A stretch of 64,000 bases of DNA from Scheffersomyces stipitis CBS 6054. Taxonomy: Eukaryota > Ascomycota > Pichiomycetes > Serinales > Debaryomycetaceae. The stretch's first letter is position 1; the number at the start of each line of letters is the position of its first letter. A program made the translations under genes and the position numbers. The notes under the pieces are model-generated. The model was not told the origin of the DNA. It ran no database searches and saw only the letters and a program-made list of their open reading frames with translations. Below are positions 25,199 through 35,508 of this stretch, piece by piece. Location: positions 930,001 through 994,000 of the forward strand of contig NC_009042.1 of the NCBI RefSeq assembly GCF_000209165.1, given 5' to 3'.

Positions 25199-26731
25199 TT
25201 AGCGTCCGAAGTACTTCTTCTCAAATGGACGAACCAAGTTGTAGCCTACAAAGGCAAATACCATGTTGAGCTCCCAGGAGATGTCTCCTCCAGCCTCGCC
25301 AAACTTCAAGGCAATAACACCCTGGTACCATGTCTGGTTCATAGACAAAACTGTAGATGCGACACCGAACAAGAACCCTGCCAAACCAGCAATACCCACT
25401 GGCAAGGTGCTTCTGTCTTCGAAGTTGCTCACGTCGTAGCCCTTGAATCCTCTTCTGTAGATGTAATGTTCAGTTAACGCAATACCTAAGTAGATCGACA
25501 CGTTGTAACTAATAATCGACAAGAAGTTGACCATAGTCTCTTCAAACACGTAATAGGCTGGAATAGACAAACCGAGCGAGACAAAGTTACCGATGATACA
25601 CCAGAAGAGACGAGGCACCTTGGCGAATTTGCTCCAGATGGATTGCACAGATACAGACAACGAGTAGGAACCGGGCAAGTTGTTGGCGATACCGGAGAGA
25701 GCCAACAAGACCACGACAAATCTGTAACCTTGATTGGTGTTGTTACCACACAAGATCTCGTACACCAAGCCACCAATAGAGTTACTTTCGAAAGCAGCAC
25801 CGTAAGCTTCGTTGGTGAAAGTGCCCATGGCAATGGCTGCACCCAAAATGGCTGCGAAAATAAATGGAACGGATAAACCAACCACCATAGCAGTTCCAAC
25901 TTTCCATGCTGGAGTATTAGCAGGCATATACACAGTATAGTCAGCGGCTGATGGAGACCAGCCAGCAATAAACCCGAAAATGGTGGAAATGAAACTCAAG
26001 ACATTACCTGCTTCTACAGTTCCACCTTGCATCTCACCCCAGGTGAACGATTTAGATTGCGAAAACTTAGCAATGATAATTAAGTAAATGACAAAGTTTG
26101 GAATCCACGAGTAACGCTCGTAAAGGTGGATAGTCTTGTAGCCAAACACAGCCAAAATACAAGTAATAACGACGAAAACTAAACATCCAGCCCAAGCTGG
26201 CATGGGTCCGACAGCAGTTAAAAGCTGAACACAGGGAATGACGTTGACAGCATTCCATCCGATACACGAGACTACATTGAAGAAAGCAAACAATCTCCCC
26301 ATGATGTTCCCCGTGAAATAACGAGAGAGAATCTGTTGTCTGAGACCGAATCTCATACCAAAGGCAGAAAAGAAGCCTACTGGGAGAGCACCAACGATAC
26401 AGAAAAAGACAATACAGAGTACACAGGTTCTGAAATCAAGTCCAAACAATGTTGGACCCAATGCTCCCGTACTCAAAGCTGAAATGGCTAAGTTGGGCGA
26501 CAAGAACATACACAACGGAGACAACAACGAAGTGTCTACTCTTCTGTCTTCTGGAACTCTTTGCACCCCTCTGATTTCGGCATTGAATCTCAACCCGATC
26601 TTGTCGATGATGTTGGTGGCCTCTTCAGCATTCGAAGCGATGTCTGATTCATTTTTTGAGTTGTAGACACCCAACGAATTCTGGGATGCATTGGCTATCT
26701 TCTTTTCTTCGTCCAGTCCGGAAAATGACAT
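25199..26731 (-). CDS. Purine-cytosine permease, FCY2-like (NCS1 family)
   Basis: 510 residues from ATG 26731. An in-frame extension to 26875 would add 48 unlikely residues before MSFSGLDEEKK, so I start at the methionine just upstream of the conserved domain. About 12 membrane helices follow a ~90-residue cytosolic N-terminus. Family signatures include GIQRVPEDRR-like GVQRVPEDRR, NVVSCIGWNAVN and AGWSPSAADYTVYMP, the last being the substrate-binding region of fungal purine-cytosine permeases. It is expected to import adenine, guanine, hypoxanthine or cytosine with protons at the plasma membrane. Fcy2 and its paralogues cannot be separated here. A TATA-like TATATATAAATATATA lies at about 26894-26910. 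Confidence 0.9.
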   Translation of the reverse strand: MSFSGLDEEKKIANASQNSLGVYNSKNESDIASNAEEATNIIDKIGLRFNAEIRGVQRVPEDRRVDTSLLSPLCMFLSPNLAISALSTGALGPTLFGLDFRTCVLCIVFFCIVGALPVGFFSAFGMRFGLRQQILSRYFTGNIMGRLFAFFNVVSCIGWNAVNVIPCVQLLTAVGPMPAWAGCLVFVVITCILAVFGYKTIHLYERYSWIPNFVIYLIIIAKFSQSKSFTWGEMQGGTVEAGNVLSFISTIFGFIAGWSPSAADYTVYMPANTPAWKVGTAMVVGLSVPFIFAAILGAAIAMGTFTNEAYGAAFESNSIGGLVYEILCGNNTNQGYRFVVVLLALSGIANNLPGSYSLSVSVQSIWSKFAKVPRLFWCIIGNFVSLGLSIPAYYVFEETMVNFLSIISYNVSIYLGIALTEHYIYRRGFKGYDVSNFEDRSTLPVGIAGLAGFLFGVASTVLSMNQTWYQGVIALKFGEAGGDISWELNMVFAFVGYNLVRPFEKKYFGR

Positions 26732-27488
26732 CGTAAAATATTGTGAAAATTGATGTATTTTCTGCGGCAGTCTTTTTTTCTTGGGCGAAAATCTGTCAAG
26801 CCTGAAAGAACAACTGATGGCAGATATCAGCGATATAGAAAAGCACTGAATGTGAAGCAAATATAGAGAAACCACAAGCAGTGTTTAGTGCACATATATA
26901 TAAATATATATGGAGAGAGTATCTAATTTTTATGCATTTCTTCCATCGGAAAATTCTCAAAATTGGAGCTCCGATAAGAATTTCATATAGTGAACGGCTC
27001 TAATTTGTTACCTTTAGGGCAATTTCGTGCGGCCCTTTCTCCAAACTTCCGAGAAACTACATATTGTGTCAAGCACCTGTGAGGCACTGCATCTGTCACA
27101 AGATGTTAGCTTAGTGATGTGAGATAATAAGCACCCCGCCCGTTTCTGGAGTATATGGACTTTGCTGAAAAGCTTAATACCAGAGGAACGTGAACAGGCC
27201 GATCTGAAAATTTGATCTGAAAATTTGATCCGAAAATTGATCTAAATTTTGATCTTTGAATTTCAAACTTTATTCTATGAAGACCAATATGGCTTATTTC
27301 GCTAGTTTTCACAAAATGCCTTTGAGCGGGGCTTTGGGGTAAAGAGCCTCTTTTCCCCAATTACATCGCTTCTAACGATTTCATATTATCGTAATTTCGA
27401 AATGAAGTATTAGTGTATTACTGTAAATGAACTGAATTAATATAATTAGATGCTATAATCACAAGATGTATAAATGAATGTGTGGTAC
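26732..27488. other. Intergenic region upstream of the FCY2-like gene
   Basis: Promoter side of the permease and 3' side of the SNG1-like gene. It holds the TATA-like element near 26900 and the GATCTGAAAATTT tandem repeat at 27201-27263. Confidence 0.6.
27201..27263. repeat. Tandem repeat, five ~13-bp units of GATCTGAAAATTT
   Basis: Two perfect units (27201-27213 and 27214-27226) are followed by three decayed ones starting GATC. It lies about 500 bp upstream of the FCY2-like start codon. Confidence 0.85.
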
Positions 27489-29045
27489 CTATTTCTTCTC
27501 TTCGGCAGCGGCCTTAGCAGCAGCCTGAGCAGCAGCAGCGGCCTTAGCCTTTTTGGCCATAGTTTTTCCGAAGAATACCACTACAAATGGCAAAATTGCT
27601 GTTAAAATCACAATCCAAGCAATAAGAATGCCGAAGTTTCTTCCCATGGCCCCCTTGTAGGTGTCGAAGAAAACAACCTTAGTAAGCTCATAAGAGGCGT
27701 GGATGGGTAAACCATAACCATATCTGAAAAACTTAGCACTCAATGCAAGAGGAGTGAATGTTGGCGTAATGTTGACAATGACCCAGAACAACATCCAGAA
27801 ACCTAACATTGGAGGGTAGAAGGCTATAAGCAACATACCCATGATTTCGTTTGCAGAACCCACAGCCCACATTGTCAAGAATGAAATCATCCAGTAGACA
27901 AGGAATCCGGACTTTCCAAATGCCTTAGTGAAATCAACCTGGAAAGCTAACGTTACCAACGAGTAGAACAAACTAAGCACAAAGAATGAGATAACGGATG
28001 CAATGAAACGGTACAAGATGTAGTGGTTTTTCTTCAAGCCAAACTTGGCTACTTCCTGGTGGATATCGGCAAAGAAGTTGAACTGGAAAAAAGTGACGAT
28101 AATCATGTAGATCAACCCGACTTGTGATGGGGCCACTAAGACAGGATCAGTGTAGGGTCTGAGATCAAAGAATGCTAAACTGATAGGGGAAGCAAGGATC
28201 GAAAGCGAGCCCGGGTGGGCCAAAACTTCTGTTCTATTAGGTAACTGTTCTGCAATCTGGAGCATTACCGGAGCCTGCGTATCCAACCACATTTCCTCTA
28301 TGGTTTCTACACTGGGAATGACGTAACTGTTCATGTTCAAGAAGTCCCTTCCGGTCTCGTAGATGCTGATAACCGAGTTGTTGGTGACATTATAGGTGGT
28401 GTCACCTGTGAGCAAAGCCTGATACAAGTTGTAGGTAGCATTAGGCTTGACATAGAGGGAAGCCCAGTACCGCTGGTGGTGGATTTGTCTTTGAATTTCT
28501 GCTTCAATAGAATTGTTATGTCTATCTGCCACAGCCTGGAATTCAGAAGAGTTGAAAACAATCCAGTCACCGTGATATTTAGCAATTGGGTCCCTCAAAA
28601 TTGCCCTGATTTCGTCTCCAATGTATGGCAGAATACCATTTACTTCTTCGTCTTCAATGACCACCAACATTCTCAAGTTTCTGAGACGGTCAAATCTGTT
28701 GTACATAGACCCCCAGTAAATGGAAAAGATTCCCAACACAAAAAATGCCATCAAGAAGTAGATAAGACCAAACTTGTATGTCAAACGGTGTCTTTTCTGT
28801 GACAACTTTTCGTTGAAGAATGACATGCTGGTCTGGACCCGTTGCAAAATCGACTGCTGTCTGGAAATGGGATGGCCCTGTGGTTCTTCATCCTCGACTT
28901 CTGAGTCGATTTCCTCGTCATTGGCGCCATCATAGGTTTCAATGCGGTTGTTCTCCAAATCACTTTGGTGCTGTGTAGAGCTGCTGGTGTCGTAGGCCAG
29001 AAGCGACAATCTTTCCTTCGTCTCGGGGTAGTTTTCAGTAGACAT
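27489..29045 (-). CDS. SNG1: SNG1-like membrane protein (DUF3533)
   Basis: 518 residues. An acidic N-terminus with DDSEVEDEE-like character is followed by one membrane helix (about 95-115). A large extracytosolic loop carries several N-x-S/T sites, and then come about five more helices (about 305-500). This matches the DUF3533/SNG1 family. In S. cerevisiae Sng1 gives resistance to nitrosoguanidine when overexpressed and is linked to plasma-membrane lipid asymmetry. The C-terminus is an unusual Ala/Lys-rich tail (KKAKAAAAAQAAAKAAAEEKK region). The gene symbol follows the family; paralogues exist in yeasts. Confidence 0.82.
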   Translation of the reverse strand: MSTENYPETKERLSLLAYDTSSSTQHQSDLENNRIETYDGANDEEIDSEVEDEEPQGHPISRQQSILQRVQTSMSFFNEKLSQKRHRLTYKFGLIYFLMAFFVLGIFSIYWGSMYNRFDRLRNLRMLVVIEDEEVNGILPYIGDEIRAILRDPIAKYHGDWIVFNSSEFQAVADRHNNSIEAEIQRQIHHQRYWASLYVKPNATYNLYQALLTGDTTYNVTNNSVISIYETGRDFLNMNSYVIPSVETIEEMWLDTQAPVMLQIAEQLPNRTEVLAHPGSLSILASPISLAFFDLRPYTDPVLVAPSQVGLIYMIIVTFFQFNFFADIHQEVAKFGLKKNHYILYRFIASVISFFVLSLFYSLVTLAFQVDFTKAFGKSGFLVYWMISFLTMWAVGSANEIMGMLLIAFYPPMLGFWMLFWVIVNITPTFTPLALSAKFFRYGYGLPIHASYELTKVVFFDTYKGAMGRNFGILIAWIVILTAILPFVVVFFGKTMAKKAKAAAAAQAAAKAAAEEKK

Positions 29046-31377
29046 GATAATTGTGATGCTGTTACTGTACCGTGTAGTAGTATGCTGTGTGTAATTGTCT
29101 CTGCTGTCTGTGTATCAGAGGTTATTAGGGCAGTCTAAGCAGTGAAAAATCTCCTGCGCTAGTCTTCTGTGTTTACTATTCTTTAGATAGCAAAAGTCGA
29201 TATTCTGGAGTTGTTACTCTCTCTGGACTATATTCTGTAGTTGATACTCTGGATTTGATCTCTGGGTTTATACGCTGGATTGACTCCGTAGTTGATACTC
29301 TTCTAAGCTTGCTCTGCCTATTTTCAATTTTTCAATTTCAATTATTCACGGCAGCCGGCCATATAAATACTTCTTCAGTTCGGAATTATTCCGGTCGCCA
29401 TATTCGATAAAGCCGTCTGTACATTACTCATCGTAACTGATAGGAATATCGCCTACATGCTCTGAACCACGCTACTATTATCTGGCGCTATCGCCCATAC
29501 TTAGCGACGGCGTTGACTTCCATTTTAGGCAACCATGTCCGGCAGTATTCCCGGCGGCGGAGGACTCGCAAATTAACGTTCTGCAGCACCGTCCCCAGAC
29601 GGAGCTACCGTTTTGGGCCATATCCCGAGCTAGCCAATTTCACGTATTTTAAAGACGAACGGCTGACTCTGGGACGACGAACCGGGTATAACGGCAGCCC
29701 TTCAGATCTACGCCAGATAAGGCAACTGTTGAAGCCGCCGGAGGAACCACTGTGACACAATCGTAAATACGCTACCGCTTTTAAAGCTGAAGCCCTCTAC
29801 AGCAAGACAATTACGGTGACAAAGAAAGAAATAGAGTGCGCTGACAAAGATTCATATTTTCTCTGGTTCTTCAGAAATTTCGCTACGATTTCTGTTTTTG
29901 TCGATAATACCGTCAAGTTAGATCTTCCTACTGAACCGTACCGTAATCACGTCCATTCTCTCCCGTGCTTACAAATATCTTCGGACTCCGGACTACTCTC
30001 AAGTCGATTTCTTTCTTCTTTCGCATGCCTCAGCGCCGAAACCAGAATCTGCGCCAACTCTGTAGAACACAGCTCGACAACTGTTTCTTCACGGACGAGT
30101 ACGAGATTCCACGACTCGACAAAAGTACGAACCCGCCTCTTGCCGTAATCCGCCTTTTACAGGCTTGGTATGTCACAAATGTCATAAATGTCACAATTGA
30201 CTTATTTTCATATGGTAGCGCGCCGGCATACCATCCGCCAATGCATTTCGGTTGCGCGGTCCGAGCCTTTGCAGATAACCGCGTTTCGTAGAATTTTCAC
30301 TGGGTACGGCTTATCTCTCAGCCAAGCTGGAGTTGCGCTTGGAGGGCCGGAGAACCAGAAATTGAACGTCTGAAATTGCGCGTCTGCTTCCCTTGCCATA
30401 ATTTTGCTCCAATTACCTTCTGCTCTTCTAGCCGCAATGTTATTGCCCTGTCTTCTGCTTAACTAAGGCTCAACTTCATAGCTCCTGAAAGATTATCTGA
30501 ATCAAGTCACGTGCCATGGTTCACGCGACTCTCTCGCCCAACGAAAAATTCGTTCGTGAAGTCTAACTGTCTTACTAACTTCAACCACAACAGACGAAGA
30601 CGAATCCAATCAATCGGCTCACTCCTGTCGACAGTTGCTGGTGCCAGGTCATCTATATTGCAGACACTGTTCTGGAACGTGCACGTGCTTTTTTTCCGAG
30701 ATCCCACCTGTTTTTTTGTGTGTTTTCCTGTTGATTCCCCTCTGCCATAGTTAACGAAGTTTCCCATAGTGAGTTCTCGCATAGTTAAGAGCCTTCCTAT
30801 AGTTAACGAAATTCTCCATACTTTCTCAGAGAATCAATTGGCAGAATTATTGCTTCAGTGGATTCACGCTTTGCATCCATTGAGAATTAGTAACCAATCT
30901 CTTGCAAAGGGCACAGCCGGAGTACGAGATATTGTCTGAGCTGAGTATCTTATCTTATCATTGGCGTAGCTAAATTGGTACTACTATTAGCAGTCGTAAT
31001 ATTCTGAGTTTCATTAGACTGACGAACTAACAACTCATCTGCTGATAATCATCGTATCAATCTATTGCTATTGTTGATCATATACACAGCTTTGAGCCAT
31101 ATAGTGATATTGGTTTGATTCATTGATAGAGTACTGCCTTGGACCACCTAGTGTTACACTTGATCCGACAATAAGTGAACTATTCATTGGTTGACAGTGA
31201 TAGTTGAATTGTGATATTTCATTGCTGGTGTTCATTTATTACTAGTGAAGATTCATTAGTGGGCTTTCTCTGCAATTATTTAATTCTTTCATCTTTCAAT
31301 TTTGCAAGCTTCAGAATCATTGCAATTCCATCATATATATCATACTGATCCAAATTAGCGTTTAGATCTCTGTTCCT
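29046..31377. other. Long divergent intergenic region before HFI1
   Basis: 2.3 kb between the SNG1-like start and HFI1. Open frames at 29513-29755 and elsewhere start with non-ATG codons and have no family resemblance. CACGTG motifs occur near 30509 and 30682. Imperfect CATAGTTAACGAA repeats lie at about 30745-30815. From 30900 to 31377 the sequence is A/T-rich, as in a transcript leader. Confidence 0.55.
30745..30815. repeat. Imperfect repeat of CATAGTTAACGAA-like units
   Basis: Four units at about 17-18 bp spacing (starts near 30746, 30764, 30780 and 30799) read CATAGTTAACGAA, CATAGTGAGTTC, CATAGTTAAGAG and TATAGTTAACGAA. A related 13-bp tandem repeat in the opposite orientation lies at 41074-41112. 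Confidence 0.7.
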
Positions 31378-32829
31378 ATGACCTCGCTGACAGCTACTAC
31401 CACTATAAACCCTTCTGTTACTGACGTCAACCATGCCTCGCCTCAGTCAATCCACAATGGCAATATGACACATGCTACTGGTGAAGATGGTGCGATTACT
31501 ACAGCCAATGGAACCTCTGCTGTTGCACAAGCTCCTTCGAAGGCTTCAAGACACAATAAGCGTCTGGAGCTAGAAGCTCTTATCCACGAGTTCCAGAGCA
31601 AGTTGGGCAACGACTGGGAAAAGTACCATGAGACGTTAAGTTTGTTTTTGATAGGAAAACTCTCGCGTGCAGAACTTGTGGCCATAATAAAACCCATACT
31701 AAAGGACAATTTGATCCGGTACCACAATAAATTGTTACTTTTGAACTTTGCCAACTCATTAAAAGACGGCCCGCTCGACTATCTGAACGAGTTTTCTTCG
31801 TTCTGGAACAAGAAAGCTCAAAAATCGTCCAAAGTCAAGTCTTCACAGTATGAGAAGTTCAAACAGAATATCATGGGCTTGCCTATTAAGGAACGTAGAA
31901 GAATAAAGAATATTACCAGAGATAGCGGCAAGAAGGGAAAGCTAAGTGCAGGTATCACTTTGGCCAGACATTCGTTATTGCCCAAAATACCCATGATCCA
32001 GGACAAAGAACAGCAGCAGTTGCAAGTCAATAACTTGGTTCAATGGCAGCAGGATGTGGTCAATGGTATAAATACCCCTATAGCTACACAGAACTACGAA
32101 TTGCCCGAGTACGACAACTTGTCCAGACGTATCTTAATGACCATGAGAGAGCATGGACTTACGGGAGGACTCAATGCCTCTGTGCTAGAGATGATCTTGC
32201 TCGGTTTAGAATCACATCTTAAGAATATCATCGACAGTGCAATAGATGTGGCAAAGTACAGACAAAACAAGTATACCAATAACGACTACATCCCCCTTGA
32301 GGCGAACAAATCTCACGACATTGGGATAAGCAACAAAAAGCGATCATTTGAGGACATGAAAGTCGATAGCTCTAAGGACATCACATTGAACATCGAAGAC
32401 TTATACAGCACCTTCGAGATGTTCCCCCACCTTATAGAACCCTGTGGTCCTAGATACAGACTCGCTAATGTCATGCTTGAGAACGATGACATGGCTGGCA
32501 AAGAGTTGGACTACGACTTGCCTCCTAGACTTGGAGTTTTCCCTGTTGCCAATGGGACTTCTTCGACAATTGCGAACACCAAAACAGCAGAACAAATCAA
32601 GGTAGAAAACACAGTAAAGTCAAACCCAGCTTCTGACAAACTTCACGAAAACGCTGACAAAATCACCATGAATGGCTCGTTGAAGTCAGAAAGTGAAACA
32701 GAGAAAAAATCTTCTGACTCCAAGACTGTTTCTGCTGTACCCCACGCCCAAGTTCCAGGGCCCGATTCTCACATAGGAACAACTGACGAATTGAAGTGGG
32801 TTTTACATGATCTTATTTCCACAATGTAA
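31378..32829 (+). CDS. HFI1: SAGA complex subunit Hfi1/Ada1
   Basis: 483 residues against 488 in S. cerevisiae. The conserved SAGA-Tad1 region starts near residue 60 (LELEALIHEFQSKLG) with HETLSLFLIGKLSRAEL and runs to NIMGLPIKERRRIK (about 165-180). A histone-fold-like helical stretch follows at about 240-300 (LSRRILMTMREHGL...LGLESHLKNII). The C-terminal ~120 residues are low-complexity and Lys/Ser-rich. In yeast Ada1 holds the SAGA coactivator together by pairing its histone fold with Taf12. Stops of this gene and the convergent CIK1-like gene are only 81 bp apart, so their 3' UTRs probably overlap. Confidence 0.93.
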   Translation: MTSLTATTTINPSVTDVNHASPQSIHNGNMTHATGEDGAITTANGTSAVAQAPSKASRHNKRLELEALIHEFQSKLGNDWEKYHETLSLFLIGKLSRAELVAIIKPILKDNLIRYHNKLLLLNFANSLKDGPLDYLNEFSSFWNKKAQKSSKVKSSQYEKFKQNIMGLPIKERRRIKNITRDSGKKGKLSAGITLARHSLLPKIPMIQDKEQQQLQVNNLVQWQQDVVNGINTPIATQNYELPEYDNLSRRILMTMREHGLTGGLNASVLEMILLGLESHLKNIIDSAIDVAKYRQNKYTNNDYIPLEANKSHDIGISNKKRSFEDMKVDSSKDITLNIEDLYSTFEMFPHLIEPCGPRYRLANVMLENDDMAGKELDYDLPPRLGVFPVANGTSSTIANTKTAEQIKVENTVKSNPASDKLHENADKITMNGSLKSESETEKKSSDSKTVSAVPHAQVPGPDSHIGTTDELKWVLHDLISTM

Positions 32830-32910
32830 GACGTCACATCCACGATCTGTATTAAAAACACTACTATTGTTAACCTATGTATTATTACTCTGATATGTAT
32901 CTAGATATGG

Positions 32911-34914
32911 TCAAAATTTCCGTTTATAGGGTAAATCAATAGAACTTAGAACTTCCAATGTACTCAAGAGTTTGAAACTCTGTTCAGATTCCAGCTCCAC
33001 TTGGCCAACAAAGAGACACTTGCTCTGGCGATGACAAAAGTCAAGAAACTTGGAGAACTTAGATGACACCGATGAGGACCTTGATACTAACGAGTTCAAC
33101 AATGCGTCTTGATCATCCGAATCGGATATATCTATAAATGTCAAATTGCTTTCAATGGCCTTTCCATCCTTAGATCTGTCAACTGTTATGATATGTATGC
33201 GGATATCAACGTCTTGTGGATCTTCTACTATCTGACTCAAAACTTTTGAGAACTGGATGATATCATCAATGCCAATGAGCATCTTCTGGGATTGTATTTC
33301 GCTCAAACTGTTTTCGATTTTTTCAAGTACTAACTCGGTATTTGAGTTGAGAAGATCGATCAACGAATCATTTCGCAACCCTATGCTTCTGAAATTATAT
33401 GCGAATGACCACGTTGGTTGAACGGAGGCTTTTTGAAAAATGCTCTTAAAGCTATTTATTATGGAAGCATTCACGCCGATGTGGTCAGGCGTTCCGCAGA
33501 ATAGTATTGTCACATTTGATCCAATGGCAGATTCATTAGCCAAACATTCAAACTCTTGTGCAATAGATACTGTTGTCGCCTCGGAACCAAATACTTTATT
33601 AAAACGAAATGATCTGCTGTTGCTGTATATCTCATTATTTTGACTATTATGACCCTTGACATATACTCTGCACTTGCCCTTGTAGTCCATTATTGAATTT
33701 TCCAATATTCTCCGTTGTTGTTCATGTTTAAGTAGCTTATTGTTTGCCTTTGAATATTCATACAATGCGGACTGAACAAGACTCTCCTTGTTGTCGCTCT
33801 TTTTCTTTGCTGAATTGAGTTCCTGTTCCACTTCCAGAAGTTCTTTCAAGAGAGATTCTCTTCTTTCTACGTAGTTGTTCATGCTGGTTTCTATACTTAC
33901 AATCGCAGAAGAAATGCGAGCCTTTTCACATTCCGATTTGCTTGCAAACTCAATCAAAGATTTCAATTCAGAAGCAACCTTGTCTCTTTCCGTCTCCTTC
34001 AAATTCAATGTCAGCCTTAGTTCTGAAAGCTCGTCTTGCTTGGGTTGTATGTTTTGATTTATGTCTTTCTCTAATTTCTCAGACTCTTCATTGTAAATGG
34101 TGGTCCATTGTGTTTTTCCATTTTCAAGTTCTTGTTTTGATTGTTCGATTTGAGTTTCTAATTGTTCAATTTCTTGAAGCAATTTGTCATCCTTGAAAGA
34201 CTTAGCTTCCTCAATCTGTTCCTCCAATTCGAACTTAACGTCGTTAAGTTTATTTTCCATTTTCATTCGGTACTCTTCAAGCTCCAAATTTACAAGTTGT
34301 TCCTGTTCAGATACTGTCTTGATTACTTTTTCTTCTAAGAATGCTTGCTTTCCTTGCTCTGCCTCTAATTCTATGGTAAGCTCCACGATTTCCTTCTCTT
34401 TCTTGTGCTTTTGTCGTCTTGATTCGGCTAGATCTTTGTGGCATTCGCTTTCTTCTTCCTCAAGTACACGCAATTCATTATTGAGCTCCAGCATCTTATT
34501 TTCGAGATCTCGTTGTGCTTTTTCTTGAATGCTTCTGGACCAGTCGTCGTTGTGAACAAGAGCTGGCCCTTTACGTAACAACCCTTCATGGGCACTGGTA
34601 GCCTTCAAGCGGGCACTCACAGATTTCATTCTTCGAAGACTTTCTTGTGGAGTCAACTTAGAAACTGATTTTGGAGCCGATGGTATGGACGATGGTTTGA
34701 GCTGTCGTCTATTAGACAAGATTGCGGTATCAGAATTCTTCATCATCTTGTTAGTCTGAGGAATGCTGGCTAACTCGAATCCCAACAGATTTCTCCTCTT
34801 TGGCTTTACGAAAGTGTCGTCCTTTGGTTCTGTCACACTGTTCGTGATTTCGCTGAGAATACGTTTCTGTGGTATGAGCGATTTCCCGTGGCTCGTATGT
34901 TGTTGTTCTGACAT
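32911..34914 (-). CDS. CIK1: Kinesin-14-associated protein, Cik1/Vik1-like
   Basis: 667 residues. The basic N-terminal ~120 residues (many KR and SP motifs) are followed by a long coiled coil (about 130-410, heptads rich in E, K, Q and L). The C-terminal ~255 residues resemble a kinesin motor domain: YKGKCRVYVKGHN matches the first strand of Kar3-type motors. The nucleotide-binding P-loop is absent; where a motor has GQTGSGKT this protein reads CGTPDHIGVN. This is exactly the plan of Vik1 and Cik1, the non-catalytic partners of Kar3. It is expected at spindle poles or along spindle microtubules. Cik1 versus Vik1 cannot be decided; other CTG yeasts appear to keep a single gene. Confidence 0.85.
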   Translation of the reverse strand: MSEQQHTSHGKSLIPQKRILSEITNSVTEPKDDTFVKPKRRNLLGFELASIPQTNKMMKNSDTAILSNRRQLKPSSIPSAPKSVSKLTPQESLRRMKSVSARLKATSAHEGLLRKGPALVHNDDWSRSIQEKAQRDLENKMLELNNELRVLEEEESECHKDLAESRRQKHKKEKEIVELTIELEAEQGKQAFLEEKVIKTVSEQEQLVNLELEEYRMKMENKLNDVKFELEEQIEEAKSFKDDKLLQEIEQLETQIEQSKQELENGKTQWTTIYNEESEKLEKDINQNIQPKQDELSELRLTLNLKETERDKVASELKSLIEFASKSECEKARISSAIVSIETSMNNYVERRESLLKELLEVEQELNSAKKKSDNKESLVQSALYEYSKANNKLLKHEQQRRILENSIMDYKGKCRVYVKGHNSQNNEIYSNSRSFRFNKVFGSEATTVSIAQEFECLANESAIGSNVTILFCGTPDHIGVNASIINSFKSIFQKASVQPTWSFAYNFRSIGLRNDSLIDLLNSNTELVLEKIENSLSEIQSQKMLIGIDDIIQFSKVLSQIVEDPQDVDIRIHIITVDRSKDGKAIESNLTFIDISDSDDQDALLNSLVSRSSSVSSKFSKFLDFCHRQSKCLFVGQVELESEQSFKLLSTLEVLSSIDLPYKRKF

Positions 34915-35508
34915 GTTTGAAGTTTGAAACCTATGCTAAACTCTTAATATATAAGTAAATGTGATGTGTCTGTAAACACAGAAAGTTGGGGGGTTATTGA
35001 CCTCTTTTTGCCAGATAGCTCATGTATATGCTGGTAACATCTATACCTATCTATAGATCCCTAGTGTTAGTAATTGCTGGATTCTAAGTGTTCTTCCCAA
35101 TCTCTGGAGAAAAAGTGAAGTTCACAGATTTGAAACAGATACTGCATTTTGCAAAATGTAAACATATCTGCTGCGAGGAGCGCAATGCGAAATGTCCCAA
35201 ATCGAGAGATTCCGCATATTTGAATTACTGCGAAAAGTAAAATCTTTTGCTGAAACAAATCAGGAGAATTGGTATTGTTACTTTCAGATATAAAATTGCT
35301 GTTCTCAAAGAGTGATTAAAGTCAAGAATTATATATTCGAAGAAGGTATCGTTGTTCATTTAGGTAAACATCCTAATTTTGTGTTTGTCTACTATTCTAG
35401 ATATTACCTAATTTTGCCAAATAATTCTGTAATCTCTCTATTAATTTTCATTCTATGGTACTTGAAAGCAAACACCATACTAATATTATCTATCTATATT
35501 CTAATTAC
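34915..35508. other. Intergenic region between CIK1-like and MFS genes
   Basis: Promoter of the CIK1-like gene on the left, 3' end of the MFS gene on the right. Very A/T-rich from 35300. No gene or repeat seen. Confidence 0.55.

Noticed and set aside
29513..29755. 80-codon frame upstream of HFI1
   Set aside because: It starts with TTG and has no similarity to known families; it lies in a long intergenic region with several such frames.
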